This document shows positions 24,077-33,816 of a stretch of DNA of 64,000 nucleotides, one piece after another. Every line of letters starts with the position of its first letter. The stretch's first letter is position 1. The notes beneath the pieces are model-generated. The model searched no databases and was not told the DNA's origin. It saw nothing but the letters and a program-made list of their open reading frames with translations. The translations under genes and the position numbers were made by a program. The DNA is taken from positions 434,001 to 498,000 of the forward strand of contig NZ_JABXYK010000001.1 of the NCBI RefSeq assembly GCF_013378445.1, in the 5' to 3' direction. Source of the DNA: Mycoplana rhizolycopersici. GTDB taxonomy: Bacteria > Pseudomonadota > Alphaproteobacteria > Rhizobiales > Rhizobiaceae.

Positions 24077-24751
24077 ATGCTTCCCTGGATTCAGCTTGAT
24101 CGCGCGACCATTCCTGGCGATGGGGGAGAGTTGCGCCTGAAGCAGCGGGGTAGCGAATTCTCCATCATGCTCGGCTCGACGGAGCTGATGAACAGCAGGC
24201 TGAGCGGTTCTGAGGAAGCGCTGGCCACGCTGTGCTGTGAGCGGATTTCCGGTCGGAAAGGCGCCAGCATCCTGATCGGCGGCCTCGGCATGGGCTTTAC
24301 ATTGCGGGCCGCCCTGGGCGGACTGCCCGACGATGCCCGCGTCACAGTCGCTGAACTCGTTCCGGCCGTGGTCGATTGGGCGCGGGGACCGATGTCAGAT
24401 CTCCACAAGGGCACGCTCGACGATCCGCGTGTCGGCATCGAAATAGGCGACGTCGGCGCGCTGATCCGGTCACGGAAAAATGCTTACGATGCCATCTTGC
24501 TCGATGTCGACAATGGTCCCGACGGGCTGACGCGCGCCTCCAACGACGGCCTCTATAACCACAGCGGTCTTCGTGCCGCCCAAAGTGCCCTGCGCGCGAA
24601 CGGCGTGCTTGCGGTCTGGTCATCCGCGCCGGACAGTGCCTTTACGCGTCGCTTGCGGGGGGTCGGCTTTGCCACCGACGAGGTCAATGTGCGCGCCAAT
24701 GGAGAACGCGGTGGCGCCCGCCATGTATTGTGGATGGCAACCAAACGGTAG
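24077..24751 (+). CDS. Spermidine-synthase-like SAM-binding protein
   Basis: 224 residues. Rossmann-fold SAM-binding core: ILIGGLGMGFTLRAAL (motif I glycines), VTVAELVPAVVDWARG, and YDAILLDVDNGPDG, where spermidine synthases carry the catalytic Asp. The set resembles SpeE-like 'spermine/spermidine synthase' proteins of proteobacteria whose substrate is unknown; true polyamine synthesis is not established. ATG 24077 was chosen because it starts LPWIQLDRATIPG. The gene follows the tRNA-Ser and faces cfa. Confidence 0.78.
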   Translation: MLPWIQLDRATIPGDGGELRLKQRGSEFSIMLGSTELMNSRLSGSEEALATLCCERISGRKGASILIGGLGMGFTLRAALGGLPDDARVTVAELVPAVVDWARGPMSDLHKGTLDDPRVGIEIGDVGALIRSRKNAYDAILLDVDNGPDGLTRASNDGLYNHSGLRAAQSALRANGVLAVWSSAPDSAFTRRLRGVGFATDEVNVRANGERGGARHVLWMATKR

Positions 24752-24814
24752 CATTTCAGTTATGCGCGAACCGCCACCTACGACAGAGCGCTGGGCAAAG
24801 CCCAAAATGTCGGT

Positions 24815-26056
24815 TCACACAGACAGACTGAGCGTTTTCTCTCGTTCGATGTAGTCACGCTGTTTGTCGGTGATGTAGTCGCGAACAATCGGCGCGGCGT
24901 CACGAGAGCGCGAAAGCTGCATATGGAAAACGAGCTGGCTGCCGGTGCGGAACATCATCTCCGCGCTGATCAGGTAGAATTCCCACATGCGCGCAAAACG
25001 CTCGTCGTAAAGCGCAATCACCTTGTCGCGGTTCGCCTCGAAGCGGTCGGTCCAATGGGCGAGCGTCGTGGCGTAGTGAACACGCAGGAATTCCAGATCC
25101 GTCACCCAGAGGCTGTTGCGCTCAACGACCTCGAACACTTCCGAGAGCGCCGGCGAATAGGCCCCGGGAAAAATATACTTGCGCAGCCACGGGCTTGCCA
25201 TACCCGGCGGACTCATGTGTCCAATCGAATGCAGCACTGTCAGGCCGTCATCCGGCATCAGTGCATTCAGCTTCTTGAAGAATTCATCATAGTGATGAAC
25301 GCCGACATGCTCGAACATGCCGACGGAAACGATGCGGTCGAACGGTCCCTCGACGTCCCGATAGTCCTTCAGCTCGAAACGGACGCGAGCGGCAAGCCCT
25401 GCGTTTTCAGCCCGCCGCGAGGCAAGCGCCTGTTGTTCCCTGGACAGCGTCACGCCGAGAACGTCCACATCCTCCAGTGCCGCCAGATAAAGCGCGAGGT
25501 CGCCCCAGCCGCAGCCGATATCGAGCACCTTCATTCCAGGTTTCAGTCCGAGCTTGCTGGCGAGTAGCCGGAGCTTGTTGCGTTGAGCCTGCTCGAGGGT
25601 CTCGCCTGGCTCCCGGAAATAAGCGCAGGAATACAGCATGTTCTCATCGAGAAACAGCCGGTAGAAATCGTTGCCGAGATCGTAGTGGTGGGCGACGTTC
25701 TGCTGCGCCTGTCCCTTACGATTCGACTGCTGGCGCTTGCGGAAGCGCATCTTGATGGCGCGCAGGACCTTCTGGATCGGATAGGAGCCGAGCGAGAGGC
25801 GGTTGACCGAGAAGAGCGTCAGAAAATCCCGTAGCGTCGAGCCCTCCTCGAACCGCATCGTTCCATCCATGTAGGCTTCGCCAGCGGCAAGCTCAGCATT
25901 GAAAACCAATGTCCGGTAGAGCTTCCTGTCGGTTAGCCTCATCGTCACCTGCGGACCGGGCGCGCCTTTGAATACATGGCGCTTTCCTTCTGCGTCGATG
26001 ACGGTCAGACAACCTTTGCGTATGAAGGACTTCATCATATGCGAAAGTGGAAACAT
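24815..26056 (-). CDS. cfa: Cyclopropane-fatty-acyl-phospholipid synthase family methyltransferase
   Basis: 413 residues. It transfers a methylene from SAM to the double bond of membrane phospholipid acyl chains, a stationary-phase and acid adaptation. Conserved blocks are VAHHYDLGNDFYRLFLD (121-137), LYSCAYF (141-147) and VLDIGCGWGDLALYL (177-191), the SAM motif. Start at ATG 26056 (MFPLSHMMKSFIRKG) has GAGG five bases upstream; a longer frame gives 31 unlikely residues. Isolated, in the accessory-looking stretch after tRNA-Ser. Confidence 0.88.
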   Translation of the reverse strand: MFPLSHMMKSFIRKGCLTVIDAEGKRHVFKGAPGPQVTMRLTDRKLYRTLVFNAELAAGEAYMDGTMRFEEGSTLRDFLTLFSVNRLSLGSYPIQKVLRAIKMRFRKRQQSNRKGQAQQNVAHHYDLGNDFYRLFLDENMLYSCAYFREPGETLEQAQRNKLRLLASKLGLKPGMKVLDIGCGWGDLALYLAALEDVDVLGVTLSREQQALASRRAENAGLAARVRFELKDYRDVEGPFDRIVSVGMFEHVGVHHYDEFFKKLNALMPDDGLTVLHSIGHMSPPGMASPWLRKYIFPGAYSPALSEVFEVVERNSLWVTDLEFLRVHYATTLAHWTDRFEANRDKVIALYDERFARMWEFYLISAEMMFRTGSQLVFHMQLSRSRDAAPIVRDYITDKQRDYIEREKTLSLSV

Positions 26057-26207
26057 GAGCGCCTCGAGTTGTTCCTGAATGCCGGGAAGTCCGGTTGCCC
26101 AACTCTCATCTGATCGATGGGTTCGGTCAACTTGCTTCCTAGCTCTCAATCATTATGGGATCTTCAGTTCTGTCGCACGAGATGCGGCGCACAGCGAGGG
26201 CCAAGCC

Positions 26208-26423
26208 ATGCCGACATTCGCAGTCACTACTACCCTTAAGATAGAAGCAGACACCGCCGAGGAGGCTGCCCTGCAGATGTATCGAGAGCTAAGTAGAGGA
26301 TCGGCGCCGATCAACTACCTGGTCACAGACGAGACAAAGACGACAACGGAATTGGTGCTCGATCGAGAAAAGGCAGACGAGTATGCGGTGACCGATCACA
26401 CTGCCGACCCTGGTAACTGGTGA
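26208..26423 (+). CDS. Small protein of unknown function
   Basis: 71 residues, not recognised. Begins MPTFAVTTTLKIEADTAEEA and reads as a short beta-alpha protein, acidic, no signal peptide or membrane segment. The region around it holds 25-55 percent GC codon choices looser than its neighbours. GCGAGGG lies eight bases upstream as a weak ribosome site. It starts 151 bases from the cfa start, divergent, and converges on the DUF6880 gene. Confidence 0.5.
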   Translation: MPTFAVTTTLKIEADTAEEAALQMYRELSRGSAPINYLVTDETKTTTELVLDREKADEYAVTDHTADPGNW

Positions 26424-26481
26424 GTGTCACATGGTCCGGAAGACGACGAGCGCGGGTGCTTTGGTCCAAACCTCAACTGCA

Positions 26482-27918
26482 TTACCCGACCAAGCTCCAG
26501 AAGCCATGCTTCTTGCCGTGTCGATGCTTCAGATCGGCAACATAGGCGTCATGGGATTCAGCACTGCCGTAGTCATCAATGCGCCGTGCAAGCGATGAGC
26601 ATTCGGCGAGATGCCGTGCGGCGTGCTTGTAGCGGCTGGAACGAGCGCTATCGAGCGTGAAGTCGATCATCGCGCGCAGAACGGTGGTCGCCGCCAGTGG
26701 ATACTTCTCAGCCAGGACCTCTGCTGCGGGCGTCATCAGTTCGTAGAGATCGCCGTCTAGTTCGCCCCTTCGCCGGCAGACGAGCTTCGCCGCCTCGGCT
26801 GAAGAAGGCCAGCGGAGGAAAAAGGCGAGTGCCAGGTGAATATCGGGATAGGCCTGGGCATAGGCGAATGCGTTTTCCTCGGCCTCGAGGTCGTCGAAGT
26901 CCGGCAGCCGTCGCAGGAAGGCACGTAGGTGTTCATCGTTCAGCGACTGCTCGAAACACGTCCAGCGAAACGCTTGCGCCTCCTCGCCGCGTCCCAGGGC
27001 GTCCAGCGTCTCGACGCGGGCCAGTTGCCAATCGAACGGGACGTCGGCTCGGCCCTTCGTGTCGACCTTGTCCAGCGCCGTCAGCGCCTCCTTTGCTCGT
27101 CCGGCAGAGCGTAGTCGGTTGGCGATATCGGCCGCTACCAACGGTGCGCTGCGCGTCTTCTCCGGCTGCTGGGCGATATAGGCGTCGACGTCGCCCAGCG
27201 CGTCGGCTATTTCCTGCAAGGCGATGCGCACCGTGAGGTCTCGGCGAGTGGCGTAGACCTCGTCCTCGTAGATCGGTCCCCGGCTGCTCCAGCCGATGAC
27301 CTTGCGTTCATCTTTCGCCGGTTTCTCCTTGGGTTCTTTCGCCCATTGCACGAAGAGACCCTTCAGGCGTTCGAGACCGTCGTTGCCAAGCGCCGGCACC
27401 ATGGATGTGATAAGTTGATCATACTGGCCGTAGCCGTTGTCCTGCACCGCGACGAAGATCTTGTCGGCAAGGATGTCGAGATCCACGCCCGCAGACTTGG
27501 CGATGGCGCCGGCGTCCGCGCAAGCCTGGTGGAAGCTCTCGATCAGCGAGCCGCTGCCGTCGTTCGATCGCTCGAATACCGAATCCGCTAAGGCAAGGAA
27601 CTGCCAGATGAGCTCGAAGGCTTCCTTTGGATCATCGGCGGCAACGGTTTCGACGATCGTCTTGCGCTGCGTTTCCAGGTCGGTCTTGACGCGCTTGACC
27701 TTGCGCCAGTCGATGAAGGTGCGGGCGCGGGCAATGCTGGCAAGCCGCTTGCGCACTTCGCGCGCCACTTCTGCGCTGCTGTGATTGCCGGCAAGCGCCA
27801 TGCGAAGCCGTCGCTTGTGGGCGGCGCTGCCGGTGCTGATTTCGATCAGAAGCTCTGCCAGGCGCGGTGCGCCGAGTGCTTCCAGGTTCTTGGCGTTTAG
27901 GGTTGTCTTGGCTGCCAT
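26482..27918 (-). CDS. DUF6880 family protein
   Basis: 478 residues, cytoplasmic and helical. The N-terminus (KTTLNAKNLEALGAPRLAELLIE) and the TPR-like helices that follow (for example LADSVFERSNDGSGSLIESF and EALTALDKVDTKG) match DUF6880; no catalytic motif is visible. No function is established. DUF6880 genes are scattered in rhizobial genomes, in line with an accessory origin. The C-terminus ends HRHGKKHGFWSLVG. Confidence 0.75.
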   Translation of the reverse strand: MAAKTTLNAKNLEALGAPRLAELLIEISTGSAAHKRRLRMALAGNHSSAEVAREVRKRLASIARARTFIDWRKVKRVKTDLETQRKTIVETVAADDPKEAFELIWQFLALADSVFERSNDGSGSLIESFHQACADAGAIAKSAGVDLDILADKIFVAVQDNGYGQYDQLITSMVPALGNDGLERLKGLFVQWAKEPKEKPAKDERKVIGWSSRGPIYEDEVYATRRDLTVRIALQEIADALGDVDAYIAQQPEKTRSAPLVAADIANRLRSAGRAKEALTALDKVDTKGRADVPFDWQLARVETLDALGRGEEAQAFRWTCFEQSLNDEHLRAFLRRLPDFDDLEAEENAFAYAQAYPDIHLALAFFLRWPSSAEAAKLVCRRRGELDGDLYELMTPAAEVLAEKYPLAATTVLRAMIDFTLDSARSSRYKHAARHLAECSSLARRIDDYGSAESHDAYVADLKHRHGKKHGFWSLVG

Positions 27919-28234
27919 CGATCATTGCCGTCTGCGTTGGGCTGACATTATCCCGACCCTTCAAGATGTCCAAGGCAACGCCTCAGTATGCTGGTCAATC
28001 CTTGGCGCCTCTCCAACAGAAGGCTAGACGCTACGTTCAAGGGCATTCAGCGCTGGTAGCTGTCTGACCTTGCCCCGTTGAAATAACCCATTTTGAAGAA
28101 AACTCTGGCCCAAGGCTCAAAGACACTGCCAGATTTCGCTTCCGACCGACGATGCGATTTCGGATGCCCCTCGCTACAGCCTGAACAGCCCTGATCATGG
28201 TTAACGATCCGTTTTGAATTTTCGGCGTAGGCAT

Positions 28235-28259
28235 GGAACGGAAACGGCGAATCGCCGTT
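28235..28259 (+). promoter_or_regulatory. EcfG-type (general stress response) promoter
   Basis: GGAAC (28235-28239), 16 bases, CGTT (28256-28259), the consensus of the alphaproteobacterial general stress sigma factor EcfG. The predicted start near 28266 leaves a short leader before GGAGG (28273-28277). A 10-base inverted repeat (GAAACGGCGA / TCGCCGTTTC, 28241-28261) covers the spacer and -10. Confidence 0.6.
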
Positions 28260-28284
28260 TCTGCGCTGACCTGGAGGAATGACC

Positions 28285-28482
28285 ATGCTTTCAAATCTGC
28301 TGAGCGTCTTGCGCTTCGATCGATCGGAAACCGTCGACACCGGCACTTTTGCCGACGGAACCTTCCAGCTTGCCGAACACGAACTGAAACGCCTGCCGAA
28401 AGTCGGCCGCGGGCAGATTTCCTACAGCCGCGACTATGGCAGGGACAGAAGCGTGCAACCCGGCGCGATTGGCCGCGTATAG
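28285..28482 (+). CDS. Small protein of unknown function behind a stress promoter
   Basis: 65 residues, not recognised. Sequence starts MLSNLLSVLRFDRSETVDTG and ends GRDRSVQPGAIGRV, soluble and weakly basic. Support comes from context: GGAGG seven bases upstream (28273-28277) and an EcfG-type promoter 26 bases before the start. ATG 28279 is possible but overlaps the ribosome site. The frame is short, so chance is not excluded. Confidence 0.5.
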   Translation: MLSNLLSVLRFDRSETVDTGTFADGTFQLAEHELKRLPKVGRGQISYSRDYGRDRSVQPGAIGRV

Positions 28483-28846
28483 TCAAACGCCGCGCCCAAG
28501 TGCGAAATCATGCGGAAGCCGCTTGCCCGCATTCGCCAATTCCAACTCGGGCGACGGGCGAACGCGTCGCCCCGCGAACTACGGGATGGTGACTTGCGTC
28601 CCTGCTACGCCGTATCCGACGCCGGGATAAGATGTCCGGAGTAGCCCGGCGCAGTTTTGTGCAGCCGCGCACGGCAAGTCCCACATGGCTCGTCATATCT
28701 CAGGATACCCACCGTACTCGCTTGCCTCAAGGCAGCTACAGCTGCGCAGCTGAGTTTGGCCCTCCACCGCGTCCGAGTGTGGAGGGGTCTCAATCCACAT
28801 GCAGTCGCCCTGTTGCGGCACCTGTCACCCTTTACAGACAGTCGCC
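28483..28846. other. Gene-free stretch with inverted repeats
   Basis: No supported gene. CGCCGGG (28620-28626) pairs with CCCGGCG (28645-28651), and CCCTCCAC (28760-28767) pairs with GTGGAGGG (28779-28786). The block 28590-28846 is rich in short inverted repeats and may be an interspersed repeat or remnant; purH ends immediately after it. Confidence 0.35.
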
Positions 28847-30457
28847 TCAATGGCGGAAGTGGCGCATGCCGGTAAAGACCATGGCAACGCCAGCTTCATC
28901 GGCGGCGGCAATCACTTCGGCATCGCGCATCGAGCCACCGGGCTGGATGACGGCGGTGGCGCCGGCGGCGATCGCCGACAGCAGGCCGTCGGCAAAGGGC
29001 AGGAAGGCTTCCGATGCGACGGCCGAGCCGCGCGTCAACGGTTCCGACAGCCCCATCGCCTTTGCGGCCTCCTCGGCCTTCAGCGCGGCGATGCGGGCCG
29101 AATCGACCCGGCTCATCTGGCCCGCGCCGATACCGGCAGTCTGGCCGTCCTTGGCGTAGACGACCGCGTTCGACTTCACGTGCTTGGCCACCTTGAAGGC
29201 GAACTTCATGTCCGCAAGCTCCTGCGCGCTCGGAGCGCGCTTCGTCACCACTTTCAGTTCCAGGTCCTCGACCATGCCGTTGTCCCGGCTCTGGACGAGC
29301 AGGCCCCCTGAAACGGTCTTTGCCGAGATGCCAGGCGTGCGCGGGTCGGGCAGGCCGCCGGTGACGAGCAGGCGCAGGTTCGGCTTGGCGGCAATGACGG
29401 CACGGGCGGCATCGTCCGCCGCCGGGGCGATGATGACCTCGGTAAAGAGCTTGACGATCTCCTCCGCCGTGGCCGCGTCCAGAGGGCTGTTCAGCGCGAT
29501 GATGCCGCCAAAGGCCGAGACCGGATCGCAGGCGAGCGCCCGATGGTAAGCTTCCTTCAGGCTCGGCGCGGTGGCGACGCCGCAGGGGTTGGCATGCTTG
29601 ATGATCGCACAGGCCGGACCGTTCTGTGGCAGAAATTCGGCAACCAGCTCGAAGGCGGCATCCGTGTCGTTGATGTTGTTGTAGGACAGCTGCTTCCCCT
29701 GCAGCAAAGTTGCCGTTGCGACACCCGGCCTGTTCTCGCCGGTCACGTAGAACGCCGCCTTCTGGTGCGGGTTCTCGCCGTAGCGCATCTCTTCCTTCAA
29801 AACGCCGCCGACCGTGCGGTAGGCCGGCGTGGCGATGTCGAGCGCTTCCGCAAACCAGTTCGATATCGTCGTGTCATAGGCAGCGGTACGGGCGAATGCC
29901 TTGGCGGCAAGCCGCTGCCGGAACGCATAGGAAGTCGCCCCGTCTGCAAGCTCTTCGACGAGTGCGGGATAATCGGCCGGGTCGGTGACGATCGTCACAT
30001 AGGCATGGTTCTTCGCAGATGCGCGGATCATCGCCGGACCGCCGATGTCGATGTTCTCGACCGTCGTCGGATAGTCGCCGCCCTTGGCGCGCACTTCCTC
30101 GAACGGGTAGAGGTTGATGACCGCCAGGTCGATGCTGCCAATGCCATGCGCCTTCATCGCCTCGACATGCTCGAGATCATCGCGGATGGCGAGAAGACCC
30201 CCATGGACGTTCGGGTGCAGCGTCTTGACGCGACCGTCCATGATTTCCGGAAAGCCGGTAATCTCGGACACGTCGGTCACGGCAAGACCGGCATCGCTCA
30301 GAGCCTTGTGCGTCCCACCGGTGGAGAGAAGCCGCACACCCTTTGCCGAAAGGGCGCGCGCGAGATCGACGATCCCGCTCTTGTCGGACACCGAAAGAAG
30401 TGCGGTCCGAACTTCGACGCGGTCGGGAGCGGGAATTTTCTTGGAAGCGACGGCCAT
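28847..30457 (-). CDS. purH: Bifunctional AICAR formyltransferase/IMP cyclohydrolase
   Basis: 536 residues. Last two steps of IMP synthesis. The N-terminal MGS-type cyclohydrolase domain starts [20 protein letters not shown]; the transformylase domain holds the catalytic [15 protein letters not shown] and the C-terminal FRH. Start ATG 30457 ([18 protein letters not shown]). It lies after the heparinase-like gene and on the same strand; a 117-base gap separates them. Confidence 0.97.
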   Translation of the reverse strand: MAVASKKIPAPDRVEVRTALLSVSDKSGIVDLARALSAKGVRLLSTGGTHKALSDAGLAVTDVSEITGFPEIMDGRVKTLHPNVHGGLLAIRDDLEHVEAMKAHGIGSIDLAVINLYPFEEVRAKGGDYPTTVENIDIGGPAMIRASAKNHAYVTIVTDPADYPALVEELADGATSYAFRQRLAAKAFARTAAYDTTISNWFAEALDIATPAYRTVGGVLKEEMRYGENPHQKAAFYVTGENRPGVATATLLQGKQLSYNNINDTDAAFELVAEFLPQNGPACAIIKHANPCGVATAPSLKEAYHRALACDPVSAFGGIIALNSPLDAATAEEIVKLFTEVIIAPAADDAARAVIAAKPNLRLLVTGGLPDPRTPGISAKTVSGGLLVQSRDNGMVEDLELKVVTKRAPSAQELADMKFAFKVAKHVKSNAVVYAKDGQTAGIGAGQMSRVDSARIAALKAEEAAKAMGLSEPLTRGSAVASEAFLPFADGLLSAIAAGATAVIQPGGSMRDAEVIAAADEAGVAMVFTGMRHFRH

Positions 30458-30574
30458 GGGGTATCTCCGGGAGGATAGGGCCGGCGCCCGAGCGAGCCGC
30501 CGGCGAAAACATGCCGCCCCGTTAACACACGAGCCCAGGCGAGGAAACCGGCAATTTCCCCTTGGTCGCCGCCG

Positions 30575-32260
30575 TCAACGGCGTTCGCGCCGCATGAACC
30601 ACTGGATTTCGGGAACGGTACCGAGCGGCATGGCAAGCGTGAGTTGTCTCCCGGCCCGGACGCCGGAAGGATCGGCGAAGAAGACGTCCTCCTCTTCGGC
30701 CACCGCAACATCAAGGCAGGAGAACCGCCAGCTTTCGCCGTCATTGGCCACAAGGCGGACCTCGTTTCGATCGACGGGCAGGATGCGGATGGCGGGATGA
30801 ATGTGAAAGCGGGCGACCGCGACGTTGCCGCCACCGTCCGGCGCACCGCCACCCGGCTTCATGAAGCGCTCCCGTCCACGGATATCGGTTCCGGCGGCGT
30901 TGACGTAGAGATCCCGCTCGTAGAGCAGGCCGAAGTTTGCCAGATAGCCGTCGTGGGTTGCCACCAGACCGTCAGCCCCGTCCGTCTTTTCGTAACGTGC
31001 GACCTCGACCTTCGACACGCCGCCGAAGATGACCGGGCCGAGATATCCCGAAGCGGAGATGCGTGCCGACGAGGTATCGTTGAGGACTGCGACGGTTTGC
31101 GCAGCCGTTGCGCGAGACAACTGCCGGATCGCTTCACCCGCAAAGCGCGGGCAGCCGGAATTGACGAAATAGCGGTGCCGACCGGAGGACATTTCCAGCG
31201 AAAGGCACCCAGCCGTCGCCGTGGTCGAAAGGGCGACGGCGTGCGGCTTGCCGGTATCGACGATGATCGTCGTTTCGCCGGCTTCGATCCGCTCGTAGCC
31301 GGTCTGCGGCAACCCCCGAAAGGGCGCCCCCGACGTCTCGTCGTAACGCAGCACGGAAAGGAGTTCGTTGGCAAGCGTGTAGGTGGCGCCGTTGAAGAGG
31401 GCAAGCTCGCCGCCCTGATGCCGGAAGAAGCGAAGCGCCGGAAAGATCCGGTCGATGCACGGAATAAGCCGCTGCGGAACGTCGTGGCCGAGATTCACAT
31501 AAGTCTGGCGCAGCGGCAACAGGTCGAACAGCAGATCCAGCCCGACGCGCGGATTGCGCGAGACATGTCCGCCGTCCGGCAGGATCTGGCGATCGAGTTC
31601 GCGATCGAGATGCCGCGACGCGCGACGTATCGCAGAAGCCGCATTGGGCATGGCGATCGACGCCATCGCAAGCGCAATGCGCGCCCTGAGCCGGGGTTCG
31701 CCATCCCGCGTCGTATCGGCGATGTGGCGCAGATACCGCACCTGGAACGCCAGGCTTTTGAGAAATCGCCGATAGAAGGAGTAGTCGGCCTCGCGCAGCA
31801 CGACTGGCGAATGCGACAACCAGGCGATGATCCGCTGCGCGATCACCTCCGGACGCCAGGCGATACCGGCTATGACGCGGCCATGCGTCTGGATCCAGTC
31901 GTCGATGATGCGGCGAACGACGAAGGAAGCGGCATCCTTCTCGGCCATCCGCATGTGACGCAGCCAGGCGAAGCAATGCAGCCTGGCCGCGAATTCTTCC
32001 GACGGAAGTTCCAGCGCGAAGGGCGATTCCCCTTCGCAATCGAGCATGCGCCCGGCCAGCGGAAACCGGCCGGCGATGATTTCTTCGGCCGTGAACGGAT
32101 CGGCCGGGCGCAGATCCGTCGGCGCGACCACCAGCCTCTCCGGTGTGCGGCCAGCAAAGCGCATCGCCGAAACGCGCCCCACGGCAAGCCGCCGCGAAAA
32201 CCGCCTCCACGTCTCATGTCCATAGAGATAGGCCAGCCGTTGCCGGTCAGAGAGCCGCAT
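30575..32260 (-). CDS. Heparinase II/III family protein
   Basis: 561 residues. Begins MRLSDRQRLAYLYGHETWRR, a basic N-terminus shared by rhizobial homologues; an alpha/alpha-toroid (about 100-300) and a C-terminal beta-sheet domain of the heparinase II/III type follow (TTIIVDTGKPHAVALSTTAT, RERFMKPGGG). Homologues cleave uronic-acid polysaccharides, but the substrate here and its location are unknown; no signal peptide is evident. ATG 32260 was preferred to a TTG nine bases upstream. Located between rsmB and purH, an order often kept in Rhizobiaceae. Confidence 0.83.
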   Translation of the reverse strand: MRLSDRQRLAYLYGHETWRRFSRRLAVGRVSAMRFAGRTPERLVVAPTDLRPADPFTAEEIIAGRFPLAGRMLDCEGESPFALELPSEEFAARLHCFAWLRHMRMAEKDAASFVVRRIIDDWIQTHGRVIAGIAWRPEVIAQRIIAWLSHSPVVLREADYSFYRRFLKSLAFQVRYLRHIADTTRDGEPRLRARIALAMASIAMPNAASAIRRASRHLDRELDRQILPDGGHVSRNPRVGLDLLFDLLPLRQTYVNLGHDVPQRLIPCIDRIFPALRFFRHQGGELALFNGATYTLANELLSVLRYDETSGAPFRGLPQTGYERIEAGETTIIVDTGKPHAVALSTTATAGCLSLEMSSGRHRYFVNSGCPRFAGEAIRQLSRATAAQTVAVLNDTSSARISASGYLGPVIFGGVSKVEVARYEKTDGADGLVATHDGYLANFGLLYERDLYVNAAGTDIRGRERFMKPGGGAPDGGGNVAVARFHIHPAIRILPVDRNEVRLVANDGESWRFSCLDVAVAEEEDVFFADPSGVRAGRQLTLAMPLGTVPEIQWFMRRERR

Positions 32261-32421
32261 TGTCAACAAACTCTTTCATCGATTCATTGGTAGGCGCAGG
32301 CTATCGCTGCGTCAATTCGCCGATCAACGATGGATTGTTGATGAAAACTGCGCGCTGAAGCGACGTTTCTCTCGCTGCCGGCCATTTTGAATGCCGGTAA
32401 TGGCCAGAAACGCCAGAGGGT

Positions 32422-33816
32422 TCACGCCTGCCGTTGAAGCAGCACCGCATAAAAGCCGTCGAGCCCTCCGGCCACGGCCTCTCCGCCCGGCAGCATCGCC
32501 GGCGTGGTACGGAATTCGCCGATCGGCGAAATGGCTTCCTCCAGACCGGGCCAGCGGGCCGGATCGATTGGCACTCTCGACCACTCGGGATGATCAGCGA
32601 GCACGCGTGCCGTCACTTCCTCGCCCTCGCGGGGATCGAGCGAGCAATTGGAAAAGACGAGGTGGCCGCCGGGCTTGACCAGCGTCGTGGCGTGACGAAG
32701 CAGGCGTTCCTGTAGAAGCGCGAGCTTTTCGATATCGGCCGCGCCCTTGGTCCACAGGACGTCCGGATGACGGCGGATGGTCCCCGTCGACGAGCAGGGC
32801 GCGTCGAGCAAGACGGCATCAAAGAGCTCGTCCGGCCGAAAGTCCAGCAGATTGGTCTCCGCCGTCTTCGCCGAAAGGCCCAACCGGGCGAGATTGCCCT
32901 CGAGACGCTTGAGACGGCTCTTTGACTGGTCGAGCGCGGTTACCCTTGCGCCGGCCAGCGCCAGTTGTGCCGTCTTGCCCCCGGGAGCCGCACACAGATC
33001 TGCCACAACCTTGCCGGCAGGCTCGGGAAAGAGTTTGGCGGGAATGGCAGCTGCGGCATCCTGCACCCACCATTCGCCGGCGGAAAAGCCCTCGAGATCC
33101 GGAACCTTTCCGGAAAATGCCGTCAGGCGCACCGATCCCGTCGGCAGGACCGCGCCACCGAGCTTTTCGGCCCATTCATCGGGTGCCGATTTGACGGTGA
33201 GATCGATTGCGGCCGGCGCAAGCAGAGAGTCCGCGATCCGCAAAGCATGGTTGCGGCCGTAGACCTGCTCTAGCCGCTCGTAGAACCACGATGGTATGAC
33301 CGGTATGACATGGGTGGCGGTGAGGTGCGTAACCTTCTCGCGTGCCAGCCGACGCAGCACGGCGTTGACGAGTCCTGCGAAGCGTCGACTGCGTGGGTCG
33401 GAGCGCGCCTGCTCCACGGCAATATCCACGGCGGAATGATCCGGCACGTCCAGATAGAGGATCTGCGCGGAAGCAACCGTGAGGAGATGGTAGAGGGATC
33501 GCGCACCCTCGGGAAGCGGCGTTTCCACCAAAGAATCGATGATCGCCTGAATCCGGGGCAGATGACGAAGCGAGGTATTAAGAATGGCCCGCGTCAGCGC
33601 CCGGTCGGCATCGTTCAACGCCCGATAGCCCGGATTGCCGTTCTCCGCGTCAAGCATGCCGTCGAGCGAGGTTTGCCGGTCGACCACCGCTGCCAGCAGC
33701 CGGCTTGCGACAAGGCGCGGTTTGATGCCGGGCTTTTCGGCGTCCTCGCGGGTATCAGACTTGCGTCCCGAATTTCGTTTCGGATGCGTTTCTTTTTTTG
33801 TTCTATTGATTGTCAA
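32422..33816 (-). CDS. rsmB: 16S rRNA (cytosine-C5)-methyltransferase, RsmB family
   Basis: 464 residues. An N-terminal NusB-like domain ([17 protein letters not shown]) precedes the SAM domain with [14 protein letters not shown], the catalytic motif [18 protein letters not shown] and motif [14 protein letters not shown]; both cysteines of RNA C5-methyltransferases are present. RsmB modifies C967 of 16S rRNA in E. coli. The start is TTG at 33816 (MTINRTKKE), overlapping the htpX stop (TTGA); AAAGG lies ten bases upstream. Paralogous family members exist, so the exact target cytosine is inferred. Confidence 0.87.
   Translation of the reverse strand: MTINRTKKETHPKRNSGRKSDTREDAEKPGIKPRLVASRLLAAVVDRQTSLDGMLDAENGNPGYRALNDADRALTRAILNTSLRHLPRIQAIIDSLVETPLPEGARSLYHLLTVASAQILYLDVPDHSAVDIAVEQARSDPRSRRFAGLVNAVLRRLAREKVTHLTATHVIPVIPSWFYERLEQVYGRNHALRIADSLLAPAAIDLTVKSAPDEWAEKLGGAVLPTGSVRLTAFSGKVPDLEGFSAGEWWVQDAAAAIPAKLFPEPAGKVVADLCAAPGGKTAQLALAGARVTALDQSKSRLKRLEGNLARLGLSAKTAETNLLDFRPDELFDAVLLDAPCSSTGTIRRHPDVLWTKGAADIEKLALLQERLLRHATTLVKPGGHLVFSNCSLDPREGEEVTARVLADHPEWSRVPIDPARWPGLEEAISPIGEFRTTPAMLPGGEAVAGGLDGFYAVLLQRQA

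Noticed and set aside
30644-32293. 549-codon plus-strand frame opposite the heparinase-like gene
   Set aside because: High-GC shadow of the real minus-strand gene: no homology, no ribosome site, and its translation is low in family-like features.
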